From NCBI RefSeq assembly GCF_000244975.1, contig NZ_CM001440.1, forward strand, positions 496,001-560,000: a stretch of DNA of 64,000 bases, given 5' to 3'. The notes under the pieces are model-generated. The model did no database searches, was not told the origin of the DNA, and worked only from the letters and a program-made list of their open reading frames with translations. A program made the position numbers and the translations under genes. The first letter of the stretch is position 1. The number at the start of each line of letters is the position of its first letter. Below, one piece after another: positions 45,351 through 57,495 of this stretch. The stretch comes from Saccharomonospora cyanea NA-134. Its GTDB lineage: Bacteria > Actinomycetota > Actinomycetes > Mycobacteriales > Pseudonocardiaceae.

Positions 45351-45737
45351 TCAGTGGGCGTTCTCGGTGGCCGTGATGCCGTCGGCGAACCCCCGGCAGT
45401 AGTCCCATGTGACGTAGAGCGCGGGGTTGGGGTCGAAGGCCGGTTCGTGCGGGCGCATCTGCCCGTCCGTCAGAAGTTGTTCGAGGCTCGCCCGGAGCAG
45501 ATGCCAGTCGTGGTAGTGCGGCTGCTCACACTCGGCGCAGTCCACGACGATTCCCCTGATCCCACGAGGCTCCAGTAGTGCCTGGTAGACCGTGAGGTCC
45601 GACAGGTCCGCGAGCAGCTCGGACCGCTCTTCCGGGCTCATCGGCTCGGCGACGGGCTCGTCGAGAGCCGCGAACTCCTTCGCGGGGTCGTTCGGGTCGT
45701 CAGCGAACGGGTCCGGAGGCAACACTTCGTGTGGCAC
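45351..45737 (-). CDS. DUF5319 family protein (Rv3412-like)
   Basis: This small conserved actinobacterial protein sits beside guaB, as Rv3412 does. It begins PHEVLPPDPFADDPNDP, is acidic, and has a Cys/His-rich centre DCAECEQPHYHDWHLL and a later DYCRGFADG. These could bind a metal; the role is unknown. The start is taken as GTG 45737 from the family's N-terminus (128 residues). The frame also offers a start at 45842, adding 35 residues, but that would overlap the guaB promoter. Confidence 0.82.
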   Translation of the reverse strand: MPHEVLPPDPFADDPNDPAKEFAALDEPVAEPMSPEERSELLADLSDLTVYQALLEPRGIRGIVVDCAECEQPHYHDWHLLRASLEQLLTDGQMRPHEPAFDPNPALYVTWDYCRGFADGITATENAH

Positions 45738-45790
45738 GATCCAGCACGGTACCGGGCCATCCCCGGGGTGCGTCCAGATACCATCGCTAA

Positions 45791-47389
<1,599 letters not shown>

Positions 47390-47449
47390 TTCGCGCTCCG
47401 TCGACGTTCACGGAAAAAGGCCTCACGGTCGGAAAAGAAGGGATTTCAC

Positions 47450-48583
47450 GTGCGGGATCTGGTCGAGATCGGTATGGGCCGGACGGCGCGGCGGTCGTAC
47501 GGCTTCGACGACATCGACATCGTGCCCTCGCGACGCACGCGGTCGTCGAAGGTCGTCTCCACCGCCTGGCAGATCGACGCCTACCGGTTCGACCTGCCGC
47601 TCGTGACCCACCCCACCGACGCCGTGGTGTCGCCGGACACGGCGGTGTCGGTCGGCAGGCTCGGCGGGCTCGGCGTGCTCAACGCCGAGGGTGTGTGGGC
47701 GCGACACGCCGACGCGGACAAGGCCCTCGGGCGGGTCGTGGACCTCGCCCGCAAGGGTGCCGACTGGGCGGAACTGGGCGCGCTGCTGCAGGAGCTGCAC
47801 TCGGCCCCGATCCAGAACGAGCTGCTCACCGAGGCCATCCGCACCGTGCGCGACTCCGGGGTGACGGTGGCCGCCAGGGTCAGCCCGCAGCACGCGGCCG
47901 AGCTGACTCCGGTGCTGCTGAGCGCGGGCGTCGAGGTGCTGGTGGTGCAGGGCACGATCGTGTCGGCCGAGCACGTGGCGCGCGACGGCGACCCGCTGAA
48001 CCTCAAGGAGTTCATCGCCGACCTCGACGTGCCCGTGATCGCGGGCGGGGTCAGCGACTACCGCACGGCCATGCATCTCATGCGCACGGGCGCGGCGGGT
48101 GTGATCGTCGGGCACGGCCACACGCCCGGTGTGACGAGCACCGACCGGGTGCTCGGCATCGGCGTGCCGATGGCCACCGCGGTGATCGACGCGGCCGCCG
48201 CGCGCCGGGACTACCTCGACGAGACCGGCGGCCGGTACGTGCACGTGCTCGCCGACGGCGGGGTGACCTGCAGCGGTGACATCGCGAAGGCCGTCGCGTG
48301 TGGTGCCGACGCCGTCATGCTCGGGGCGCCGCTCGCCGCGACGCGCGAGGCGCCCGGCAAGGGCCTGTACTGGACGGCGGCCGCGGCGCACCCGTCGTTG
48401 CCGCGGTCGCGCGTCGCCGCGGGGCCGAGCCACGACGTGGATCTGAAGACGTTGCTGCACGGTCCGTCGTCCGATCCGGAGGGCGTGGTGAACCTCTTCG
48501 GTGCTCTCCGCAGGGCACTGGCGAAGACGGGTTACTCCGACCTGAAGGAGTTCCAGAAGGTCGGGCTCGCGGTCCGTGCCTGA
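47450..48583 (+). CDS. guaB3: GuaB3 family IMP dehydrogenase-related protein
   Basis: This paralogue of IMP dehydrogenase has 377 residues and no CBS domains. Evidence: RSYGFDDIDIVPSRRTR, VAARVSPQHAAEL, VIAGGVSDYRTAMHLM and VHVLADGGVTCSGDIAKAVACGADAVMLG. At the position of the catalytic Cys loop it reads GHTPGVTSTDR, with Thr/Ser and no Cys. It may not be an IMP dehydrogenase by the usual mechanism. It lies 60 bases after guaB and is probably co-transcribed. GTG start. Confidence 0.93.
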   Translation: MRDLVEIGMGRTARRSYGFDDIDIVPSRRTRSSKVVSTAWQIDAYRFDLPLVTHPTDAVVSPDTAVSVGRLGGLGVLNAEGVWARHADADKALGRVVDLARKGADWAELGALLQELHSAPIQNELLTEAIRTVRDSGVTVAARVSPQHAAELTPVLLSAGVEVLVVQGTIVSAEHVARDGDPLNLKEFIADLDVPVIAGGVSDYRTAMHLMRTGAAGVIVGHGHTPGVTSTDRVLGIGVPMATAVIDAAAARRDYLDETGGRYVHVLADGGVTCSGDIAKAVACGADAVMLGAPLAATREAPGKGLYWTAAAAHPSLPRSRVAAGPSHDVDLKTLLHGPSSDPEGVVNLFGALRRALAKTGYSDLKEFQKVGLAVRA

Positions 48584-48652
48584 ACTCGCTGGGCAACCGA
48601 TCGGTAACTTACCTCTGGTCAGGATAGAGGGTCCCCGTCTACCCTCTTACCT

Positions 48653-50371
48653 GTGACTGGGCGTAACACCTACCGTGTTGACTACGACGTCGTGGTCATC
48701 GGGTCGGGCTTCGGCGGCAGTGTGGCCGCTCTGAGGTTGACGGAGAAGGGCTACCGGGTCGCCGTGGTCGAGGCGGGACGCCGGTTCGCCGACGACGAGT
48801 TCGCCTCGACGTCCTGGGATCTTCGCCGCTACCTGTGGGCGCCGGCTCTGGGCTGCTTCGGCATCCAGCGGATCCACCTGCTCAAGGACGTCATGGTGCT
48901 GGCGGGCGCGGGTGTGGGCGGCGGTTCGCTCGTCTACGCGAACACGCTGTACCGGCCGCTGCGGCCGTTCTACACAGACCGGCAGTGGGCCCACATCACC
49001 GACTGGGAGTCGGAACTCGCCCCCCACTACGACCAGGCGAGCAGGATGCTCGGCGTGGTCACCAACCCCACGGTGACGCCCTCCGACGAGGTGATGCGCA
49101 AGGTGGCGGCCGACATGGGTGTGGCCGACACCTACCACCCGACTCCCGTCGGCGTGTACTTCGGCGAGCCCGGCAAGCGCGTGTCCGACCCCTACTTCGG
49201 GGGAGCCGGACCCGACCGCACCGGCTGTACCGAGTGCGGTTCGTGCATGACCGGATGCCGGGTCGGCGCGAAGAACACGCTCGTGAAGAACTACCTGTAC
49301 CTCGCCGAGCGGTGCGGTGCGAAGGTGATCCCCCTGACCACGGTGACGGCCGTGCGCCCGCGCGGTGACGACACGTACGAGGTGGACGTTCGCAAGACGG
49401 GCACCTCGTCGCGGCGCTTCCGCACCACGCTCACCGCGAGCCACGTCGTGTTCGCCGCGGGCACGTGGGGCACCCAACGGCTGCTGCACGACATGCGCGA
49501 CAAGGGCGTGCTTCCGCACCTGTCCGGACGGCTGGGCGAGCTGACCCGGACCAACTCCGAGGCCATCGTCGGTGCCGGCCGCACCACCGTCGACCCGGAC
49601 CGCGACTACAGCCGCGGGGTGGCCATCACGTCGTCGTTCCACCCCGACCCCGACACCCACATCGAGCCGGTGCGGTACGGCAAGGGCAGCAACGCCATGA
49701 GCCTGTTGCAGACGGTCGCCACCGACGGTGCGTCGGAGGTGCCCCGCTGGAAACAGATCCTGCGGTTCATGCGCAAGCATCCCGTCCAGACGCTCAAGCT
49801 GCTCAACGGCTACCGGTGGAGCGAGCGCACGGTGATCCTGCTGGTGATGCAGAGCCTGGACAACTCCATCACCACCTACACGAGGAAGGGCTGGTTCGGG
49901 CGGCGCCGTTACACGTCCCGGCAGGGTCACGGCACGCCGAACCCGACGTTCATCCCGGCGGGTTACGAGGCGAACCGGCGGACGGCCGAGCACATCGGCG
50001 GCATCGCGGGCGGCACGTGGGGCGAGGTGTTCGACATCCCGCTCACGGCGCACTTCATCGGGGGCGCTCCCATCGGCACCGATCCCGGCAACGGCGTCAT
50101 CGACCCGTACCACCGCGTGTTCAACTACCCCAACCTGCACGTCGTCGACGGCACCGCGATCACCGCCAACCTCGGGGTGAACCCTTCGCTGACCATCACC
50201 GCGCAAGCCGAGCGGGCGTTCTCGCTCTGGCCCAACAAGGGTGAGCCGGACCCGAGGCCGGAGCCGGGCGAGCCGTACCGGCGGGTCGACCCCGTGCCGC
50301 CGAGGGCGCCCGCCGTGCCTTCGCACGCCCCGGCCGCCCTGCGGCTCACCCCGGTGCGCGGGGACACCTGA
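48653..50371 (+). CDS. GMC-family FAD oxidoreductase (ChoD-like)
   Basis: This flavoprotein has 572 residues and occupies the place of Rv3409c (choD). The N-terminal Rossmann motif is VVIGSGFGGSVAALRL and the FAD-contact loop is VLAGAGVGGGSLVYANTL. The C-terminal half has GGAPIGTDPGNGVIDPYHRVFNYPNLHVVDGTAI, where His is a likely catalytic residue. A Cys cluster CTECGSCMTGCRVGAKNT resembles an iron-sulfur site and is typical of this subfamily. It is called cholesterol oxidase by similarity, but the natural substrate is uncertain. GTG start. Confidence 0.87.
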   Translation: MTGRNTYRVDYDVVVIGSGFGGSVAALRLTEKGYRVAVVEAGRRFADDEFASTSWDLRRYLWAPALGCFGIQRIHLLKDVMVLAGAGVGGGSLVYANTLYRPLRPFYTDRQWAHITDWESELAPHYDQASRMLGVVTNPTVTPSDEVMRKVAADMGVADTYHPTPVGVYFGEPGKRVSDPYFGGAGPDRTGCTECGSCMTGCRVGAKNTLVKNYLYLAERCGAKVIPLTTVTAVRPRGDDTYEVDVRKTGTSSRRFRTTLTASHVVFAAGTWGTQRLLHDMRDKGVLPHLSGRLGELTRTNSEAIVGAGRTTVDPDRDYSRGVAITSSFHPDPDTHIEPVRYGKGSNAMSLLQTVATDGASEVPRWKQILRFMRKHPVQTLKLLNGYRWSERTVILLVMQSLDNSITTYTRKGWFGRRRYTSRQGHGTPNPTFIPAGYEANRRTAEHIGGIAGGTWGEVFDIPLTAHFIGGAPIGTDPGNGVIDPYHRVFNYPNLHVVDGTAITANLGVNPSLTITAQAERAFSLWPNKGEPDPRPEPGEPYRRVDPVPPRAPAVPSHAPAALRLTPVRGDT

Positions 50372-50421
50372 GTCAGCGGGTGCCGCGCCCAGCACCGGCA
50401 GTGCAGTCACCCGGTGGTTGG

Positions 50422-51252
50422 ATGCCTCGCATGGACGTGGGCATGGACGTGACCGAGGTGCTGGCCGAGCTGGAGGCACACTGCGTCGAGACGCTGGGCG
50501 AGCGGGACGGGCCGCGCATGGCGGCGCTCGCGCGACGCGGCTACCGCATCGCCCCGGCCCGTGAAGCCGCCGCACCCGCCGGCCGGAGCCGTCTCGGCGG
50601 TGGCGCGCTGCTGGAGCCGGTGACCGAATGGCCGCATGTCGAGGGGATACCGCTCAATCTCATGGCGGTCCTCGACGTCGATGTGCTGGCCCCCTGGCTC
50701 GGCGAGGAGCTGCCAGCCGTCTCGGGGCTGCTCAACTTCTTCTATCTCGAGCCCGACATGCCCTACGCCGAATACCGGCGCTTCGACGTGTTCACCGATT
50801 CGCGGTGCTGGCGGGTCGTCGCCGCTGATCCGCGGTACGCGGTGGAGAGGCTCGCTCCCTCGCCCGCGTACGTGTTCGACGCTCGTCCGGCAGCCGCCGC
50901 ACCGATCATCACCCTGCCCAGCTACGACGAACCGGTGGTGCAGGCTCTGCTTGGTTCCGACGACGAGGACGACATGCCGCGCTGGTTCGCCGCGTTCGAT
51001 CTCTCTGGCGAGTGGAGACCAGGCAGCGATGATCATCCGGCCTACCACTGGGGTCGCCATCACCGTGCGTTCGGCTGGCCATGGCCACTCCAGAGCGGGT
51101 TCCTGCGGGACGGCGAGGTGCATCTCCTTCAGCTCGACAGCGACGAACAGTGGCAGTTCGGCGACTTCGGTCTGCTGTACTACGTGATCCCGCTCGACGC
51201 TCTGCGAGCGGGCGACTTCAGCCAGGCCCGCGTCGAGGTGCAGTGCCACTGA
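50422..51252 (+). CDS. DUF1963 (YwqG-like) family protein
   Basis: This soluble protein of 276 residues has the YwqG/DUF1963 features: RLGGGALLEPVTEWPHVEGIPLNLMAVLDVD, NFFYLEPD, LLQLDSDEQWQFGDFGLLYYVIP. The function is unknown. Several start codons lie close together (50380 GTG, 50422 ATG, 50431 ATG); 50422 is chosen with a nearby GGTGG. It lies between choD-like and guaA, and no operon link is clear. Confidence 0.8.
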   Translation: MPRMDVGMDVTEVLAELEAHCVETLGERDGPRMAALARRGYRIAPAREAAAPAGRSRLGGGALLEPVTEWPHVEGIPLNLMAVLDVDVLAPWLGEELPAVSGLLNFFYLEPDMPYAEYRRFDVFTDSRCWRVVAADPRYAVERLAPSPAYVFDARPAAAAPIITLPSYDEPVVQALLGSDDEDDMPRWFAAFDLSGEWRPGSDDHPAYHWGRHHRAFGWPWPLQSGFLRDGEVHLLQLDSDEQWQFGDFGLLYYVIPLDALRAGDFSQARVEVQCH

Positions 51253-51288
51253 TCCGGGCCGCTGATCCGGCCTCGTGCGGGGTGTCCG

Positions 51289-51314
51289 ACCGTGTTTTGC
51301 CCGCGAAACGTGCC
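51289..51314. repeat. 26-bp palindromic repeat copy (core 51299)
   Basis: ACCGTGTTTTGCCCGC and CGAAACGTG match the family closely. It lies in the gap between the DUF1963 gene and guaA, 120 bases before the guaA start. Confidence 0.85.
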
Positions 51315-51433
51315 GGGCGCCCGTGCGGTCGCCCGCGGCGGGCCGTAACCGCCACCTGGGGGAATCGCTCGTCGACCGGCCTGCGACGATGGAGGCAGGC
51401 TTTCGTCGTAGTGAATCGTTGAGGAGTCCGACA

Positions 51434-52978
<1,545 letters not shown>

Positions 52979-53005
52979 ACGACACGGGTCCGGGGGTGGG
53001 TAGCG

Positions 53006-53788
53006 GTGTGGATCGCGGGCGTGTTGCTGCTGATCGTCGCGGTGGGCGCGTTCTTCTACATGAAGCACACGCGTAACGAACTGCACGCCATGATCGGCAC
53101 GGAGACGCTCTCGATCCCCGAACTCGAGCAGTACCGCAGCGCCTCCGACGGACTCGGGGCCACGGGCACGTTCCGTAAGCTCTCCGAGGTCGTTGGTGCG
53201 GCGCACCCACGACCGGAGGGGCCGCTGACGGCGGAGCTGTCGAAGGTGGAGTGCGTCTGGTACCGCTACCGCATCGACCGACACTACGAGGTGATCGAGT
53301 ACCGCGACGGCAAGCGGCACCGGCGCAAGCGCACCGAACGCGTCGCCGAGCACACCTCGAGCGAGGGCTACGCGGTGATCGACGCCGAGGGCCGCACGAT
53401 CGAGGTCGACCCGAACGGCACCGAGCCCGACGGTGTGGAGCAGACCGTCAGCCGGTTCGAGCCCCACGGGGGCAAGGAGGGCGGCGTCGAACTGTTCGGC
53501 ATCGCGTTGCCCGCGTTGCTCGGCCGTGGTGACAGCACCATCGGCTACGACTACAAGGAGTGGGTGATCCGTCCGGGCCGGCGCCTCTACGTGCTGGGCG
53601 AGGTCCACGACCGGACCGGCCCGCTCGTGATCGGCAAGCCGGCGGGGAAGGGTCACTTCATCATCTCCACCCGAACGGAGCAGGAGTTGCGTGACAGCCG
53701 GGTCCAGCGGCACAAGCTCCTGGCGATCGGCACGGTGGCGAGCACCCTCCTGGGGCTCGGGCTGCTCGTGGGCGGCCTGTTCACCTGA
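53006..53788 (+). CDS. GIDE-domain membrane protein
   Basis: This 260-residue protein has membrane helices at both ends (about 2-19 and 237-257). Between them lies a domain with CVWYRYRIDRHYEVIEYRDGKRHRRK, GTEPDGVEQTVSRFEPH, EWVIRPGRRLYVLGEVHDR and KGHFIISTRTEQEL. These fit the GIDE domain, which in eukaryotes is found in the mitochondrial E3 ligase MULAN/MAPL. No RING domain is present here, so ligase activity is not expected. The bacterial role is unknown. It starts 27 bases after guaA and may be co-transcribed. Confidence 0.78.
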   Translation: MWIAGVLLLIVAVGAFFYMKHTRNELHAMIGTETLSIPELEQYRSASDGLGATGTFRKLSEVVGAAHPRPEGPLTAELSKVECVWYRYRIDRHYEVIEYRDGKRHRRKRTERVAEHTSSEGYAVIDAEGRTIEVDPNGTEPDGVEQTVSRFEPHGGKEGGVELFGIALPALLGRGDSTIGYDYKEWVIRPGRRLYVLGEVHDRTGPLVIGKPAGKGHFIISTRTEQELRDSRVQRHKLLAIGTVASTLLGLGLLVGGLFT

Positions 53789-53813
53789 CGGGCCGGTGAC
53801 GCGTCGGTGTCCG

Positions 53814-54032
53814 TCAGTGCCGGCGCCCGCGGGGCCGGATCGACGCCACCAGCATCAGTACCCCCACCGCGACGGCTCCGCCCGCGAGCACCCAGCGCAG
53901 GTCCACGTGCCCGAGCCAGGTGTGTGCGTCGGACAGGACGTAGGACGACACGAGCAGTGTGGCGATCCCGGCGAGCAGGGTGAACACGTCCCACGTGCGC
54001 GGGGCGGTCCTACGGTCGTTCGAGTCAGCCAC
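53814..54032 (-). CDS. Small two-helix membrane protein after the PspC gene
   Basis: This 72-residue protein has two membrane helices (about 15-34 and 46-63) joined by a short loop, and a basic C-terminus (RPRGRRH). I recognise no family by name. Its ATG overlaps the last 8 bases of the PspC-domain gene, so the two are translationally coupled and probably act together in the envelope. Confidence 0.65.
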   Translation of the reverse strand: MADSNDRRTAPRTWDVFTLLAGIATLLVSSYVLSDAHTWLGHVDLRWVLAGGAVAVGVLMLVASIRPRGRRH

Positions 54033-55284
54033 GACGCACCTCCACGTTTCCGGCTCCGATCTTCGCGGTCAGCGTGATCTTGGGACCACCCTCGCCGTCG
54101 GTGCCGGGGTCGACGCCCCGCAGCTCGGGGGTGTCGATGCCGTTGTGTTCCTGTCCGAGGCATTCGACGTTGCCGACCGCGGCTTCGCACCGGTAGTCGA
54201 CGTCGGCGTCGGGTGGGAGGAGCACCGTGACGTTGCCCGCGCCGCTGCGCACGGTGGTCCGTGCCGAATCACTGCCGCTGAGCCCGGTCAGGTCGAGTTG
54301 CACGTCGCCCGCCGTGCGTTCGTAGACGGGCTGCACCTGGTCGGCCGAGGTCGGAGTGGCCCGCAGCTCGCCGAACCCGCCCCCGACGTGTTCGAGCGGC
54401 ACGGCGCTGAGGGTGAGACCCACGAGCGCCAGCGGCACGGCCAGCCACACCAGGCCCCGTCCTCCCCCGAGGAACGAGCCGGCCACCATGCCGAGTCCGA
54501 GCACCGCGAGTACCAGACCCATGACGTGTGCCGGGGTGAACCACGGCACGCCTTCCGCGGCGAGCGCCGCGCCCACTCCGCCGACGGCCAGTGCCACGCC
54601 CGTCACCGCGAATCCGATCTTGGACTTGCGGCGTGGCGGTGGTGGCGGTTCCGGCGGCGGCGGAGTGGGTGCGGTGGCGTCCGGCAGCCGCCAGCCCAGG
54701 GGATCGGCCCCGAGCGGATCCCAGGTCGGCGCTGCCTGCGACACGGGCTGTCCCCACATACCCGCGTCGCCCCCCGTCCCCGTGGAGGTCATCCCCGCCG
54801 GCCCCGTTGCGACCCCTCCGGTGGGAGCCGGGCGGCGGAGGTGGCCTCTGCTGCGGTGCAGCAGGTACACCCCCGCCACGACGAGCGCCAGCCCCACGAA
54901 GGTGCCGCCGTCCACCCAACTCGCGGAGAAACTCGCCAGCCCCAGGAGAACGAGCGCCGCGCACAGCGCGAGCGTGAACCCCTTCGACATCGAGCTCCGC
55001 CCCTTCCCCAGGAGACCTTCGAGCCCCGACACGTCGTCCCCCTCCTCCGGAAGGATGGCCCAGCCCAGCAGGTAGAACGCGAGACCGACACCCCCGAACA
55101 CGGTCAGCACGACGAACACGACGCGCACGATGGCCGGGTCGATGCCGTAGCGGTGACCGATCCCGGCAGCGACCCCCGCCAGCTTTCGGCCCCGGTGCGG
55201 GCGCCTGGGCCGGGAGACCCAGAAGTCCTTCACCGTGTCCTCGAAGCCCTCGATGCGCCTCGTGGAGTCCGTCGTGGTGTTCAT
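54025..55284 (-). CDS. PspC-domain membrane protein
   Basis: This 419-residue protein starts with a cytosolic segment and a PspC domain (about 25-80: RRPHRGRKLAGVAAGIGHRYGIDPAIVRVVFVVLTVFGGVGLAFYLLGW). Several helices, a Pro-rich loop (TPPPPEPPPPP), three more helices and an extracytoplasmic C-terminal domain with a cell-wall-active YvqF/LiaF-like beta repeat (AGDVQLDLTGL, GAGNVTVLLPPDADVDYRCE, GAGNVEVRRG) follow. Such proteins sense or counter envelope stress. It is divergent from the PspC-kinase gene, and the two probably work in one circuit. ATG 55284 is chosen; 55296 is possible. Confidence 0.82.
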   Translation of the reverse strand: MNTTTDSTRRIEGFEDTVKDFWVSRPRRPHRGRKLAGVAAGIGHRYGIDPAIVRVVFVVLTVFGGVGLAFYLLGWAILPEEGDDVSGLEGLLGKGRSSMSKGFTLALCAALVLLGLASFSASWVDGGTFVGLALVVAGVYLLHRSRGHLRRPAPTGGVATGPAGMTSTGTGGDAGMWGQPVSQAAPTWDPLGADPLGWRLPDATAPTPPPPEPPPPPRRKSKIGFAVTGVALAVGGVGAALAAEGVPWFTPAHVMGLVLAVLGLGMVAGSFLGGGRGLVWLAVPLALVGLTLSAVPLEHVGGGFGELRATPTSADQVQPVYERTAGDVQLDLTGLSGSDSARTTVRSGAGNVTVLLPPDADVDYRCEAAVGNVECLGQEHNGIDTPELRGVDPGTDGEGGPKITLTAKIGAGNVEVRRG

Positions 55285-55341
55285 GCCGAACAGCATGCTC
55301 GACGCCGTGGCCGCGCACATCGGGGAGTAACCCTGAACCTT

Positions 55342-55402
55342 CCCCAGGCCTGGGGCGAGGGTCCGGGACGACCTCAGGGGCTTCCCCGATGACCTCGGGG
55401 CC
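55342..55402. promoter_or_regulatory. Divergent control region with palindrome and direct repeats
   Basis: A perfect 14-bp palindrome CCCCAGGCCTGGGG (55342-55355) and two near-direct repeats, GACCTCAGGGGC (55370-55381) and GACCTCGGGGCC (55391-55402), lie between the divergent PspC genes. They are candidate binding sites for the response regulator at 56821. Confidence 0.45.
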
Positions 55403-55423
55403 CTGGCGTGTGACGATGGCGGG

Positions 55424-56824
55424 GTGGAGGAGCAGGTGACCGGTGAGCGCGGGTCCGTGGAAACGCAGGAGCCGGTGTCGCGGGGGCCGGGGTCCACGTC
55501 CGGGTCGGGGGCCGGTGCGCTCGTGAAGCCCGCGGGCAGCGGGCCTCCTTCAGCGGCGGGGGAGTTCGACGACCCGCCGAAGATGTACCGCCGCCGTTCG
55601 GGCCGGGCGCTCGCCGGCGTGGCCGGGGGGCTCGCCGACCACCTCGGCGTCAACGTGCTGTGGGTGCGGGTGACGTTCGCGGTGCTCGCGGCGTTCGGGG
55701 GGATGGGGCTGCTCGCCTACGGGCTGTTGTGGGTGTTCGTGCCACAACACCAGGGGGAGGATCCGAGCGCGCCCGAGTCGGCCAAGGAGAGGCAGCAGGC
55801 GTACGGGCTCATCGCGCTGGGTATCGGGCTGACCTTCGCGGGCGGTGCGCTCACCGGTCTGTTCAGCGGCTGGGTGGGACTGCCGATCGCCGTGGCACTC
55901 GTCGGTGCCGCGGTGGTGTGGCGGGAGGCCGACGAGTCGCAGCGCAGGCGGTGGCGGGACGGCGCCCGGTCCGGCGTGGCGGGGGTGCTCGGAGGTGGCG
56001 GGGTCCGCCCGATCGTCCGCGTGCTCGCGGGCGTGGCGCTGGTGGTCACGGGTATCGGCGTGGTGGTCTTCCGCGGCGGCAGCTTCGACCAGGTGCAGTT
56101 CGCGCTGATCGCGGTGCTGGCGACGCTGGTCGGGGTCGCGGTGCTGACGGTGCCGTTCTGGCTGCGGTTGATCCGCGACCTCGGTGAGGAACGCCGGGCG
56201 AGGATCCGAACCGAGGAGCGTGCCGAGATCGCCGCCCACCTGCACGACTCGGTGTTGCAGACGCTGGCGCTGATCCAGAAACAGGCCGACATGCCGCGTG
56301 AGGTGGCGAGGCTGGCCCGTAGCCAGGAGCGGCAGTTGCGGCAGTGGCTGTACGGGCCGTCCGGATACGGGACGAAGCGGAACTCGGGGGAGGGGCAGCG
56401 CGAGGTCACGAGTCTCTCCGAGGCACTGGCCACGGCCTGCGGTGAGGTGGAGGACACCTTCGCGATCTCGGTGCAGCAGGTGGTCGTCGGCGGTGAGGTC
56501 GAGGTCGACGAACGGCTGGGCGCTCTGATCCAGGCGGCTCGCGAGGCGATCGTGAACGCGGCCAAGCACGCGGAGGTCGAGGAGGTCAGCGTGTACGCGG
56601 AGGTCGAGAGCGACGCGGTGACCGTGTTCGTGCGCGACCGGGGTCGGGGCTTCGACCCCGACGCCGTTCCGGCGGACCGGCATGGCCTCGCGGACTCCAT
56701 CCGGGGCAGGATGGAACGCAACGGTGGCAAGTGTCGGCTGCGTACCGCGCCGGGCGAGGGCACCGAGGTGCAGTTGGAGATGCCGCGCAGGTCCGCGGAC
56801 AGGAGCGCGCAGGGGGCGATGTGA
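55424..56824 (+). CDS. Sensor histidine kinase with N-terminal PspC domain
   Basis: This is a 466-residue NarL/DesK-type kinase. A disordered N-terminus (1-50) precedes a PspC domain (about 52-110: MYRRRSGRALAGVAGGLADHLGVNVLWVRVTFAVLAAFGG) and further helices to about 245. The dimerisation helix has the phospho-acceptor His in AEIAAHLHDSVLQTLALIQ. The HATPase_c domain has AAREAIVNAAKHAEVEEVSVY and VRDRGRGFDP. The PspC part probably couples envelope stress to kinase activity. It overlaps the response regulator gene by four bases. GTG start; GTG 55436 is an alternative. Confidence 0.92.
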   Translation: MEEQVTGERGSVETQEPVSRGPGSTSGSGAGALVKPAGSGPPSAAGEFDDPPKMYRRRSGRALAGVAGGLADHLGVNVLWVRVTFAVLAAFGGMGLLAYGLLWVFVPQHQGEDPSAPESAKERQQAYGLIALGIGLTFAGGALTGLFSGWVGLPIAVALVGAAVVWREADESQRRRWRDGARSGVAGVLGGGGVRPIVRVLAGVALVVTGIGVVVFRGGSFDQVQFALIAVLATLVGVAVLTVPFWLRLIRDLGEERRARIRTEERAEIAAHLHDSVLQTLALIQKQADMPREVARLARSQERQLRQWLYGPSGYGTKRNSGEGQREVTSLSEALATACGEVEDTFAISVQQVVVGGEVEVDERLGALIQAAREAIVNAAKHAEVEEVSVYAEVESDAVTVFVRDRGRGFDPDAVPADRHGLADSIRGRMERNGGKCRLRTAPGEGTEVQLEMPRRSADRSAQGAM

Positions 56825-57495
56825 CCACAGACGAGCAGCAGAAACGACCCGTGACGGTGTTTCTCGTCGACGACCACGCTCTGTTCCGGGCAGGTGCCCG
56901 CACCGAGCTGGAGTCGGTGAGCGACGAGGTCCGGGTGGTCGGCGAGGCCGGCTCCGTGGGCGAGGCGGTGGCCGGTATCCGCCGGGCGCGGCCGCAGGTG
57001 GTGTTGCTCGACGTCCACATGCCCGACGGCGGTGGGGCCGAGGTGCTGCGCAAGGTGCGGCCGGAGCTGCCCGACGTGGTGTTCCTCGCGTTGTCGGTGT
57101 CCGACGCGGCCGAGGACGTGATCGCGGTGATCCGAGCGGGCGCGCGCGGGTACGTCACCAAGACGATCTCATCACGTGAGCTGGTGCGCGCGGTGCTTCG
57201 GGTGGCCGACGGCGACGCGGTGTTCTCGCCGCGCCTCGCCGGATTCGTGCTCGACGCGTTCGCCGACCGTCCGGGCGCCGAGCCCATCAACGACCCCGAC
57301 CTCGACCTGCTCACCCCGAGGGAACGCGACGTGTTGCGACTGCTCGCGCGCGGCTACGCGTACAAGGAGATCGCCTCGGAGTTGTTCATCTCGGTGAAGA
57401 CCGTGGAGACCCACGTGTCCAGCGTGTTGCGCAAGACGCAGCTGTCCAACCGCTACGAGCTCTCGCGCTGGGCCTCCGACCGGCGGCTCGTCTGA
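56821..57495 (+). CDS. NarL/LuxR-family response regulator, partner of the PspC kinase
   Basis: This protein has 224 residues. The receiver has the acidic pair FLVDDH, phospho-acceptor Asp in VVLLDVHMPDGGG, and Lys in ARGYVTKTISS. The LuxR helix-turn-helix has LTPRERDVLRLLARGYAYKEIASELFISVKTVETHVSSVLRKTQLSNRYEL. GTG 56821 overlaps the kinase stop (GTGA). Its 3' end overlaps the convergent YfhO-like gene by 43 bases. Targets probably include the divergent PspC gene. Confidence 0.95.
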   Translation: MTTDEQQKRPVTVFLVDDHALFRAGARTELESVSDEVRVVGEAGSVGEAVAGIRRARPQVVLLDVHMPDGGGAEVLRKVRPELPDVVFLALSVSDAAEDVIAVIRAGARGYVTKTISSRELVRAVLRVADGDAVFSPRLAGFVLDAFADRPGAEPINDPDLDLLTPRERDVLRLLARGYAYKEIASELFISVKTVETHVSSVLRKTQLSNRYELSRWASDRRLV

